From JADFNB01 sp036397455 (GTDB lineage Bacteria; Gemmatimonadota; Gemmatimonadetes; Gemmatimonadales; GWC2-71-9): a stretch of 64,000 bases of DNA. How positions within the stretch are numbered: the stretch's first letter is position 1; each line of letters begins with the position of its first letter. The notes under the pieces are model-generated. The model worked only from the letters and a program-made list of their open reading frames with translations, was not told the DNA's origin and did not search any database. The DNA is taken from positions 196,186-260,185 of the forward strand of contig DASWIX010000079.1 of assembly GCA_036397455.1 (NCBI GenBank), in the 5' to 3' direction. A program made the translations under genes and the position numbers. Shown piece after piece: positions 45,399 to 53,047 of this stretch.

Positions 45399-46754
45399 AT
45401 GCACAGCGAAGAAGCCGATTTCGACGTCGGGATCATCGGAGGCGGACCCGCAGGCGCGAGCATGGCGGCCTACTTGGCCAAGGCGGGTGCCAAATGCGTC
45501 GTCTTCGAGCGTGACCTCTTCCCGCGGCCCCATGTAGGCGAGTCCCTGGTTCCCTCCTCGACGCGGGTCTTCAAGGATCTGGATTTTCTCGCGGTCATGG
45601 AGCGGGAGAGGTTCCCGCACAAGTTCGGCGCGGTGTGGACGGCCGCGGGTGGGCGCCGTGAATTCGACCACGATTGGCTGGGTATGGCGCCCGACGTGCG
45701 CGCCGATATCCGGTTCGAGGAACGCGACCAGCCGGGCGTGGATCAGAACTACACGTACCACGTCGATCGCGGCAAGTTCGACAACCTGCTGCTGCAACAC
45801 GCCAACGGATTCGGAGCCGAGGTCTTCCAAGGCGTCGCCGTACGCGACGTGCGACTGGAGGCGGGCGAGCTGCCGCAAATCTGTTTCGCGTTGGGCCAGC
45901 GCCAGGTCCACTGCAAGGTCCGGGTGGTCGTCGACTGCAGCGGGCGCCGCACCTTCCTGGGCAATCGACTGAAACTCCGAATCAAGGATCCGGTCTTCGA
46001 TCAGTACGCGATCCACGCGTGGTTCGAAGGGTACGACCGCACGGCCGCCATGAAGAAAGGGTCCGGGAAGGGCGACTATATCTACGTGCACTTCCTGCCG
46101 ATCACGAACAGCTGGATCTGGCAGATCCCGATCACCGATTCGGTGACGAGCATCGGCGTCGTCACCCAGCGGAAGCACTTCGCCAAGCGGCGCGAGGCGC
46201 GCGAAGGGTTCTTCTGGGAGAGCATCGCCAGCCGACCCGAGCTGCACGATGCCCTCCGCAAGGCCGAACAGGTTCGGCCCTTCACCGAAGAGGGCGACTA
46301 CAGCTACGCCATGCAGCAGATCACGGGCGACGCCTGGTTGATGGTCGGCGACTCCGGGCGCTTCGTCGACCCCATCTTCTCCACTGGCGTCAGCATCGCG
46401 CTCAACAGCTCCCGCTTCGCGCATAAGGATATCCTGCGCGCACTCGAGACGGGCGACACCAGCCGGACCTCGTTCCGCGAGTACGAGGGAACGCTACGGC
46501 GTGGCACCAGGAACTGGTACAACTTCATTTCGGTCTACTACCGCCTGAACGTGCTGTTCACGGCGTTCATCACCGACCCGCGTTATCGGCTGGACGTGCT
46601 CAAACTGTTACAGGGCGACGTCTACGAGGAGCAGGAACCGGAAGTGCTCGCGCGGATGCGGGAAATCGTGACCACGGTCGAGAACACACCCAGTCACCCG
46701 TGGCATCAGCTTCTGGGCGACATGACGGCGAACGCGTTCAATCCGGCCTTCTGA
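45399..46754 (+). CDS. Flavin-dependent halogenase (carrier-protein-type candidate)
   Basis: The ATG at 45399 has GGAG eight bases upstream and gives 451 residues. The FAD fold starts IIGGGPAGASMAAYL (GxGxxG at 14-19), followed by FPRPHVGESLVPSS, typical of halogenases. The halogenase hallmark WxWxIP is present as WIWQIP at 239-244. Lys75 (FPHKFGAVW) is a candidate for the catalytic lysine that passes hypohalous acid. The C-terminal helical part (YEGTLRRGTRNWYNFISVYY) is as in PltA/CmlS-like members. These enzymes need reduced FAD from a separate reductase, which is not in the window. The neighbours (acyl carrier protein, AMP ligase) suggest a carrier-bound substrate. A related hydroxylase function is the alternative, but WxWxIP argues for a halogenase. 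Confidence 0.82.
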   Translation: MHSEEADFDVGIIGGGPAGASMAAYLAKAGAKCVVFERDLFPRPHVGESLVPSSTRVFKDLDFLAVMERERFPHKFGAVWTAAGGRREFDHDWLGMAPDVRADIRFEERDQPGVDQNYTYHVDRGKFDNLLLQHANGFGAEVFQGVAVRDVRLEAGELPQICFALGQRQVHCKVRVVVDCSGRRTFLGNRLKLRIKDPVFDQYAIHAWFEGYDRTAAMKKGSGKGDYIYVHFLPITNSWIWQIPITDSVTSIGVVTQRKHFAKRREAREGFFWESIASRPELHDALRKAEQVRPFTEEGDYSYAMQQITGDAWLMVGDSGRFVDPIFSTGVSIALNSSRFAHKDILRALETGDTSRTSFREYEGTLRRGTRNWYNFISVYYRLNVLFTAFITDPRYRLDVLKLLQGDVYEEQEPEVLARMREIVTTVENTPSHPWHQLLGDMTANAFNPAF

Positions 46755-47027
46755 CCGGCCCGCGCAGGATCGAGGAATTCCACGAGATCCAGTCTGGCGG
46801 CCGCGTAGCCCGCCGCCCCGCTCGGCATCGTCGCGCGTCCGCAACATCGGGGTGGCTTGGGTGGCCGCAATCGCATAGGGGACAACCGGACGAGTGTCGT
46901 CCTCTTGCGGGCATGGGTCTTGAGGGGATTGTGCGGCCGTCACAGCAGCAGCCGGATCCGCCTCGGAAGGTAGCGAGCCCGATGCGCGTGGTCCACATCC
47001 TCGCACGGCAAATCCCGACCGGAGACT

Positions 47028-49823
47028 ATGCCAGCCCCTGACACACCAGAAACCGCACCCGGACTCGAGGGAGTCACAGCCCGTTCGGTCCGCCTTCTCC
47101 CATGGCAACGCGCGCTCGCAATCTGCCTGGTGCTCGGGGGCAGCGCGGCAATCCTCGTTGCCGCCGCCGGCGACGTAATCGGCCTCGGCGGCAGTCCGGG
47201 CATCGGCACATTCCAGGTGATGCTCGGGCTGCTGGGGCTTGCGGTGGTGTGGCAGGGGCTCGCCTTCCCCTCGGCGCCGGAAGAGGTGGTCGGGCACTGG
47301 CAATCGCTCCTGCTGCGAATCGATGCCGGCCGGATGCGCCGCTTCGCCGTCATCTTCACGCAACTCGTGCTGCTGGTCGTGGCGGTCCGAGTCTTCCAAA
47401 TCGAGAGTCCGGCATTCTATCAGCAGATCATCCCGCTCGCCGCCTTCGGTTTCATCGTTCACCATCTGCTGCCGCAGCGCCACCGGCTGCCGTTCTTCGC
47501 CGCCCTGTCGATGGGCGGGGTGCTCATCGTCGCCGGGACGGCCAACACCCTCTGGATACTCGGCCTCGCGATCGTGCTCATCGCCATCTGCCATCTCCCC
47601 ATCCCGTTCTCGCTCCGCCTTGCGGGACTGGTGGTGATCGGCGTAACGCTGGGCCTTATGCGTTCCGGCGTGATCCTGACGCCGTGGTCGACGGCCGTAT
47701 GGCCCATCCTGGCGTCGCTCATGATGTTCCGCCTCGTGCTCTACGTGTACCACATCCGGCACACCGCGGAAAAGCCGGCGCTCGCCTGGACGCTGTCGTA
47801 TTTCTTCCTCCTACCCAACGTGGTCTTCCCGCTCTTTCCGGTCGTCGATTTCAGCACGTTCCGCCGCACCTACTACGACCACGACCCGTATCTGATCTAC
47901 CAGCGTGGGTTCGACTGGATTCTGCGTGGTTGTACGCACCTGCTGCTCTACCGCGTGATCTACCAGTATTTCACGATCGCGCCGGAGGACGTCGAAACGC
48001 TCGGACAGCTCGTCCACTACATGGTCACGACGTTTCTGCTGTATTTGAAGGTCTCCGGACAGTTTCACGTCATCGTGGGTCTGCTGCACCTGTTCGGATT
48101 CCGATTACCCGAAACCAACCACCTGTACTACCTGGCCTCGAGCTTCTCGGATGCGTGGCGCCGGATCAACATCTATTGGAAAGACTTCATGACGAAGGTG
48201 GTGTTCTACCCCACGTATCTGCGCTTGAAGGGCAGGGGCGATCGCGTGGCATTGGTCGGGGCGACGACGGCGGTGTTCGCCGTCACGTGGTTCCTCCACG
48301 CGTACCAATGGTATTGGCTGCTGGGCAGCTGGCTCATCGCGTCCACGGACATCATGTTCTGGGTGGTGTTGGGGGCCTTCCTCGCCATCAACGCGCTACG
48401 GGAGTCCAAACGGGGACGCACGAGGATCATCGGGACGTGGTCCGGCACGCCGCGTGAGGTGATCGCGCTGGGGCTCCGAACGACCTTGACGTTCCTCACT
48501 ATCGCGCTCCTCTGGTCGTTGTGGAACAGCGCGACGCTTGGCGACTGGTTCAACTTGCTGACCGTCCGCATCGGAGGCCCGGGTGATTTCGCGCTCCTCG
48601 CGGCGGTCGTGGTGCTGATCGGCGGAGCGGCGGTACACGCCGCGCGCCGCGGGCGCGCGCCCGGAGCCACCGAGCGCGCCTGGGCGGCGGGGAACGCACC
48701 GGCGATGCGTGCCTGGCCGTCGGTCGGCGGGCTCGCCGCGCTGTGCCTCGCGGGGATCCCCGGCATCGGCCCCTTCGCTGGTCCGGAGGCGGAACGGTTC
48801 TTGAGCATGCTGCGTGCACCGGAGCTCAGCACGCGGGACGTCGCCCTCATGGAGCGCGGCTATTACGAAAACCTCAACGGCGTCGTCGTGCGGAACAGCG
48901 AACTCTGGGAGTTGTACGCGCAGCGGGCGGCCCGGGGCGCGACCATCTGGACCACCGACCTCGTGCGCCAGCGCGACGACTTCCTCGGCACGGAGCTGCG
49001 TCCGCTGCATACGGAGTTCCAGCCCGGCATCGTCTTCAGTACCAACCGATGGGGCATGCGGGACAAGGACTACGAGCCGGCGCGACCGGCCAATGCCTAC
49101 CGAATCGCGTTGCTGGGCGCGTCCCATGTGGCCGGCGACGGCGTGAGTGACGGTCAGACCTTCGAGACACTCGTCGAGAACCGGCTGAACCAGGAGTACG
49201 GCCCCCGCGTCGGACGCCTGTTTGAGATCCTCAACTTCGGTGTCGGGGCGTACAGCATCCCGCAGCAACTCTTGACACTCGACCGCGTGTTCTCGTTCGA
49301 CCCCGATGCCCTGTACTTCGTCGCGACGCCCGGCGACGGCGACCAGGCGGCGCTCCACCTCGTGAAGCAGATCAGGCGGGACGTTCGCCCGCCGTTCCCC
49401 TACCTCGACAGCCTGCTCACCGGTTCCGGAGTGACGCCCCACATGGCGGAGACCGAAGCGCTGCAACGCCTCGCGCCATACCAGGACGACATCGTCCGCT
49501 GGGGGCTGTCCGCGCTGGCCGCCGCATGCGCCGCGCGAGACGTGAAGGCCGTGTGGGTCTACCTGTACCTGCCCGAAAGCCGGGACGACGCGGCCGACGC
49601 GGCGCGGCTCGAGACGATGGCCCGCGCGGCGGGATTCACCACGCTCAACCTGCGCGACGTCTACGGCGACGGAGACCTCTCCGCGTTCTGGGCGTCACCC
49701 TTCGACCACCACCCGAACGCGCGGGGCCACCAGGTGATCGCCGAGCGATTGTTCGCCGAGCTCACCGCGCGCGACAACCTGGACCTGCCGGTAGGCGCGG
49801 TCCCGGAGACACCCACTCGATGA
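47028..49823 (+). CDS. MBOAT acyltransferase fused to SGNH domain (DltB-DltD-like fusion)
   Basis: The 931-residue protein has two halves. Residues 25-590 are a polytopic membrane part with the MBOAT core: LLYLKVSGQFHVIVGLLHLF, LPETNHLYYLASSFSDAWRR, WKDFMTKVVFYPTYLRLKG and the presumed catalytic His424 in TWFLHAYQWYW. Residues of about 630-920 form an SGNH domain with GASHVAGDG (block I serine), LNFGVGAYS (glycine), VATPGDGDQ (block III position, Asn replaced) and FDHHPNARGHQVIAERL (Asp/His). MBOAT proteins such as DltB and AlgI move acyl groups across the membrane to a polymer, and DltD-type SGNH partners help. The stop overlaps the carrier protein start (ATGA). It lies 273 bp after the halogenase, in a gap with no gene. 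Confidence 0.82.
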   Translation: MPAPDTPETAPGLEGVTARSVRLLPWQRALAICLVLGGSAAILVAAAGDVIGLGGSPGIGTFQVMLGLLGLAVVWQGLAFPSAPEEVVGHWQSLLLRIDAGRMRRFAVIFTQLVLLVVAVRVFQIESPAFYQQIIPLAAFGFIVHHLLPQRHRLPFFAALSMGGVLIVAGTANTLWILGLAIVLIAICHLPIPFSLRLAGLVVIGVTLGLMRSGVILTPWSTAVWPILASLMMFRLVLYVYHIRHTAEKPALAWTLSYFFLLPNVVFPLFPVVDFSTFRRTYYDHDPYLIYQRGFDWILRGCTHLLLYRVIYQYFTIAPEDVETLGQLVHYMVTTFLLYLKVSGQFHVIVGLLHLFGFRLPETNHLYYLASSFSDAWRRINIYWKDFMTKVVFYPTYLRLKGRGDRVALVGATTAVFAVTWFLHAYQWYWLLGSWLIASTDIMFWVVLGAFLAINALRESKRGRTRIIGTWSGTPREVIALGLRTTLTFLTIALLWSLWNSATLGDWFNLLTVRIGGPGDFALLAAVVVLIGGAAVHAARRGRAPGATERAWAAGNAPAMRAWPSVGGLAALCLAGIPGIGPFAGPEAERFLSMLRAPELSTRDVALMERGYYENLNGVVVRNSELWELYAQRAARGATIWTTDLVRQRDDFLGTELRPLHTEFQPGIVFSTNRWGMRDKDYEPARPANAYRIALLGASHVAGDGVSDGQTFETLVENRLNQEYGPRVGRLFEILNFGVGAYSIPQQLLTLDRVFSFDPDALYFVATPGDGDQAALHLVKQIRRDVRPPFPYLDSLLTGSGVTPHMAETEALQRLAPYQDDIVRWGLSALAAACAARDVKAVWVYLYLPESRDDAADAARLETMARAAGFTTLNLRDVYGDGDLSAFWASPFDHHPNARGHQVIAERLFAELTARDNLDLPVGAVPETPTR

Positions 49824-50074
49824 CCACCGACCAGATCATGCAGACCGTGCGGAACTACGTCGCGCAGGAGTTCCTCCGGCCCGAAGACCGCGCTGGCCTG
49901 GCAGCGGATACGCCACTCGTCACCGGCGGCATCCTCGATTCGCTCGCCTCGCTGAACCTGGTGGGGTTCCTCGAGAACGAATACGGGATCGAGATTCCGG
50001 CGCACGAGGTGACCATCGACAACCTCGACACCCTGGCGACTATCGTGGCGCTGGTCGAATCCAAGCGGCCATGA
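49820..50074 (+). CDS. Acyl/peptidyl carrier protein
   Basis: This is an 84-residue carrier protein of the phosphopantetheine family. The attachment site is Ser41 in GGILDSLASLNLV; the GILDSL form is frequent in DltC-like and stand-alone carrier proteins. The four-helix pattern is complete, ending DNLDTLATIVALVES. The ATG at 49820 overlaps the MBOAT-SGNH stop, and the stop overlaps the AMP ligase start, so the three products are made in a coupled way. It presumably receives the acyl or aminoacyl group from that ligase and presents it to the MBOAT protein, with the halogenase possibly acting on it in between. Confidence 0.92.
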   Translation: MTTDQIMQTVRNYVAQEFLRPEDRAGLAADTPLVTGGILDSLASLNLVGFLENEYGIEIPAHEVTIDNLDTLATIVALVESKRP

Positions 50075-51789
50075 GCCGCCAACCGACGGGAGCCACCGTG
50101 ACCCCGCAACGCGGCGATTCGCTCCAAACCCGGTTCATGAAACAACTGGCCGACCGGCCCGGCCCGGCGGTCGCGTTCATGTCAGGAAGAGGCGAGTTGT
50201 CCTGGCGCACCCGCGAGGAGTTCTTCGCGCAGGCGTCCGGATCGGCACGGGTGCTTCAGGAACAAGGGCTGCGCCCGGGTGACGCATGCCTACTCGTGCT
50301 CCACAGCGATGAAACTTGCGCCACCGCGCTCGCGGCGACACTGCTGGCCGGCGCTCTTCCGCTCCTGATCGCGCCGCCGACGCTCCAGGGGACACGCACG
50401 AGTCTCACGGATATCCTGGTGCGCACCGCGCGACGGACCCGCGCGCGCATGGCGGTGCTGGACGAGTCCATTCCGGCAATGCACGACGGCCTGCCGGGCG
50501 CGTCGGCGCGGATCGTGCCGGGACGAACGATCCTTCAGGCGAAACCGGCGGACATTGCGCCCGTGCTCCCCGCGTCGGACTCGCTCGCGGCACTGCAACT
50601 CACGTCCGGCACGACCGGATTCCCACGCGTCTGTGTTTGGAAGCAGCGGGGCGTGCTGGCTGCGCTCGACGGCATGGCGGAGGCGATGGGGCTCAGGGAT
50701 GACGACGTGTGCTTCAACTGGACGCCGCTGTATCACGACATGGGATTGGTGAACAACTTCCTCTTGTGCATGGTGACCGGCGTCCCGATGGTGATGCTGA
50801 TGCCGCAAGACTTCGTCAAGCGGCCGGCGCTCTGGCTTCAGGGACTCCACGCATCCGGCGCCACCACCACCTGGTCACCGAACTTCGGATACGCGCTCGC
50901 CGCCAAAGTGGTCAAGGATGAGGAACTGGAGGGTGTGCGATTGGACGGCGTGCGCACGTTCTGGAACGCCGCCGAGCGGATTCACCTGGAGACCGTGCTG
51001 GCGTTCCGCGACCGCTTCATCGCGCACGGGCTCCGTCCGGGCGCGTTGAAGACGAACTTCGGCTGCGCCGAGAATGTCGGTGGCGCAACGTTCACCGAGC
51101 TAGACGGCGAGATCCGTTATGAGGTGGTCGACCGGGAGGCGATGCAGCGGCGTCGGATGGCGATCCCCCTGGCGGCCGGAACGGACACCACGGACGCGGT
51201 TACGTTGGTCGGTGCCGGTCAGGCGGCGCCCGGATTATCGATCGCCATCCTATCCCGCACCGGCAAAGAGCTGGGCGACGGACATGTCGGCGAGGTCGCA
51301 TTGAAGACCCCGTCGCGTATGGTGGGATATCTCAAGGACGCCGCCGCGACGCGCCGGGCTGTCTACGGGCCGTATCTCCGCACCGGCGACATGGGCTACC
51401 GCCGGGACGGCGAGCTGTACTGGGTGGGGCGCGTGCGCGAACGGATCACGGTTCGGGGCAAGAAGATAGACCCGAGCGATCTCGAGCCGACGCTGTTCAA
51501 GATCCCCGAGCTCCGACCGGGCTGCTTCGCCGCGTTCGGAGTGGACAATACAGAGCAAGGGACGCAGCACATCGTGGTGGTGAGCGAGCTCAGGGACGCA
51601 ACCGCCGTGAACGCCGACGACGTGCGCCGCCGCGTGCGCGCGATGGTCACGCTGGACCTCGCGGTGCCGGTCGGGGATGTCGTGCTGGTACCCAAGGGCA
51701 CCCTGACCAAGACGTCGAGCGGCAAACGACGCCACCGGCACTTCCGCAACCTCTACGTCGATGGACAGCTGGACGCGCTGGCGGTCTAG
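50071..51789 (+). CDS. Acyl-AMP ligase (FAAL-like), likely loading the adjacent carrier protein
   Basis: This is a 572-residue ANL-superfamily enzyme. The P-loop motif LTSGTTGFPR starts at Thr178. The WTPLYHDMGLVNNFLLCMV segment is close to the WLPxYHDMGL motif of fatty acyl-AMP ligases. FGCAENVGGAT gives the A5 region, YWVGRVRERITVRGKKID the A8 hinge, and Lys552 in TKTSSGKRRHRHF is the catalytic A10 lysine. FAAL members activate acyl chains and pass them to carrier proteins rather than to CoA. The start overlaps the carrier protein gene (ATGA). The substrate is unknown; an aryl or fatty acid that can be halogenated would fit the cluster. Confidence 0.88.
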   Translation: MSRQPTGATVTPQRGDSLQTRFMKQLADRPGPAVAFMSGRGELSWRTREEFFAQASGSARVLQEQGLRPGDACLLVLHSDETCATALAATLLAGALPLLIAPPTLQGTRTSLTDILVRTARRTRARMAVLDESIPAMHDGLPGASARIVPGRTILQAKPADIAPVLPASDSLAALQLTSGTTGFPRVCVWKQRGVLAALDGMAEAMGLRDDDVCFNWTPLYHDMGLVNNFLLCMVTGVPMVMLMPQDFVKRPALWLQGLHASGATTTWSPNFGYALAAKVVKDEELEGVRLDGVRTFWNAAERIHLETVLAFRDRFIAHGLRPGALKTNFGCAENVGGATFTELDGEIRYEVVDREAMQRRRMAIPLAAGTDTTDAVTLVGAGQAAPGLSIAILSRTGKELGDGHVGEVALKTPSRMVGYLKDAAATRRAVYGPYLRTGDMGYRRDGELYWVGRVRERITVRGKKIDPSDLEPTLFKIPELRPGCFAAFGVDNTEQGTQHIVVVSELRDATAVNADDVRRRVRAMVTLDLAVPVGDVVLVPKGTLTKTSSGKRRHRHFRNLYVDGQLDALAV

Positions 51790-51959
51790 TCGGCGTCACC
51801 TCCCGGCACGACGAGGGCCATCGCGAGCCCGGCACCCCGCAACACGTCGACCATACGTTGAGTGCCTTGAGGGCTCGGATTGTATGCCTGCCCCCGCCGA
51901 TCGGCCTACTTCACGTCCGCGGTTTCCGTTATCTTCGGGCGTTCAACTTCACCGAGTGA

Positions 51960-52757
51960 TTGCACTTGCCGGCCAATCTCAGGAAGACCTACGAGCAATC
52001 GAGCATCCACGACGGATGGGAATCGGTCTACCGCGGTAACCCCCGGCAAGATCGGCTCAACGACGCCCTCATGGACCGCATTGTCGCCGAGGTGGGCGCA
52101 CCGCCCGATGGCCTGTTCCTTGACGCGGGGTGCGGCGTGGGCGACCAGGCCATCCGCATCGCCAAACGCGGCTACCGCTGCATGGGCGTCGACATCTCCT
52201 CCACGATCCTCGCCGACGCCCGGCGCCGCGTCGATGAGCTGCACCTCGACGATCGCGTGTCGTTCTCCTGCCAGGGCCTGGAAGATCTCGGGTTCGACGC
52301 GGTGTTCGACGCGGTGCACTGCCGCGGCGTGCTGATGCACATCCCCGACTGGGAACGCGCCCTCGCGTCGCTCTGCCGCGCGGTGAAACCGGGCGGCGCC
52401 CTGGTCATCGTGGAAACCAATACCCAAGGCCTCGAGCTGGCCCTGGTGAAGTTGGTGCGCACCGTACAGCACCGGAAATCGGAAATGCGGGAAACACCGG
52501 GCGGCGTGGAGTTCTGGTCCACCCACAACGACGAACCGTTCGTCGTGCGCGTGACTCGCCAGAGCCGCATCGTCGAGCTGATGCGCGACAACGGCGTACG
52601 CGCCGAACGCCGCCTCCCCACCGAGTTCATCGATCCCCACCGCTTCGGTGGCGGGTTCCTGCGGAATACGATGATCCAAGTCAACAGGCTCTACCTTGGC
52701 CTGGGACTCCCGGCCCGCTTCACCTCCAGCAACCTGGTCATCGGCCGCAAGGCATAG
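51960..52757 (+). CDS. Class I SAM-dependent methyltransferase
   Basis: The frame starts at TTG 51960 (TTG 51966 is the alternative) and gives 265 residues. The SAM-binding core is clear: GLFLDAGCGVGDQAIRIA (motif I), MGVDIS (acidic end of strand 2), FDAVHCRGVLMHIPDWERAL (motif IV/post-II) and VKPGGALVIVE (motif III), as in UbiE/Coq5-like methyltransferases. It is preceded by a 170-bp gap after the AMP ligase, so it may have its own promoter. A tailoring role in the halogenase/carrier pathway is possible, but its membership in the same operon is not shown. Confidence 0.85.
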   Translation: MHLPANLRKTYEQSSIHDGWESVYRGNPRQDRLNDALMDRIVAEVGAPPDGLFLDAGCGVGDQAIRIAKRGYRCMGVDISSTILADARRRVDELHLDDRVSFSCQGLEDLGFDAVFDAVHCRGVLMHIPDWERALASLCRAVKPGGALVIVETNTQGLELALVKLVRTVQHRKSEMRETPGGVEFWSTHNDEPFVVRVTRQSRIVELMRDNGVRAERRLPTEFIDPHRFGGGFLRNTMIQVNRLYLGLGLPARFTSSNLVIGRKA

Positions 52758-52786
52758 CCACCGTCGTGACCGTCCCGCCGCCGGTC

Positions 52787-52822
52787 GCTCCTCCTCCGCG
52801 GTCTTCGTGGCTCCGCGTGAGC
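52787..52822. repeat. Degenerate 9-bp-periodic repeat fragment
   Basis: Read on the minus strand this segment is CACGCGGAG, CCACGAAGA, CCGCGGAGG, a 9-bp rhythm of NNCGCGGAG type. It resembles the arms of the inverted repeat at 29752-29932. It lies in the 290-bp gap between the methyltransferase and the glucan synthase gene, which has no gene. The same gap holds CAACC-ATTC-GGTTG (52870-52883) and an outer ACCATACG/CGTATGGT pair (52842-52849, 52891-52898), a nested stem-loop that might be a transcription end. Confidence 0.4.
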
Positions 52823-53047
52823 AAACCGTCCCGCACTCCCGACCATACGCAGTACCTGGCGGAGGAGCACAACCATTCGGTTGCTGATGTCGTATGGTGA
52901 CGCCGACGACGTTTGAAGCTCCGATTCACCCGCTCGAAATCCCGAAGACCCCCCATGGCCGCCTCGTCCCCGGTGCCGATTACTCGGCTGGGGCGGAGGT
53001 GCGGGCGGAGCGTTCGGTGGGGGAGCGGTGAGCTGAGCAGGGGGGAG

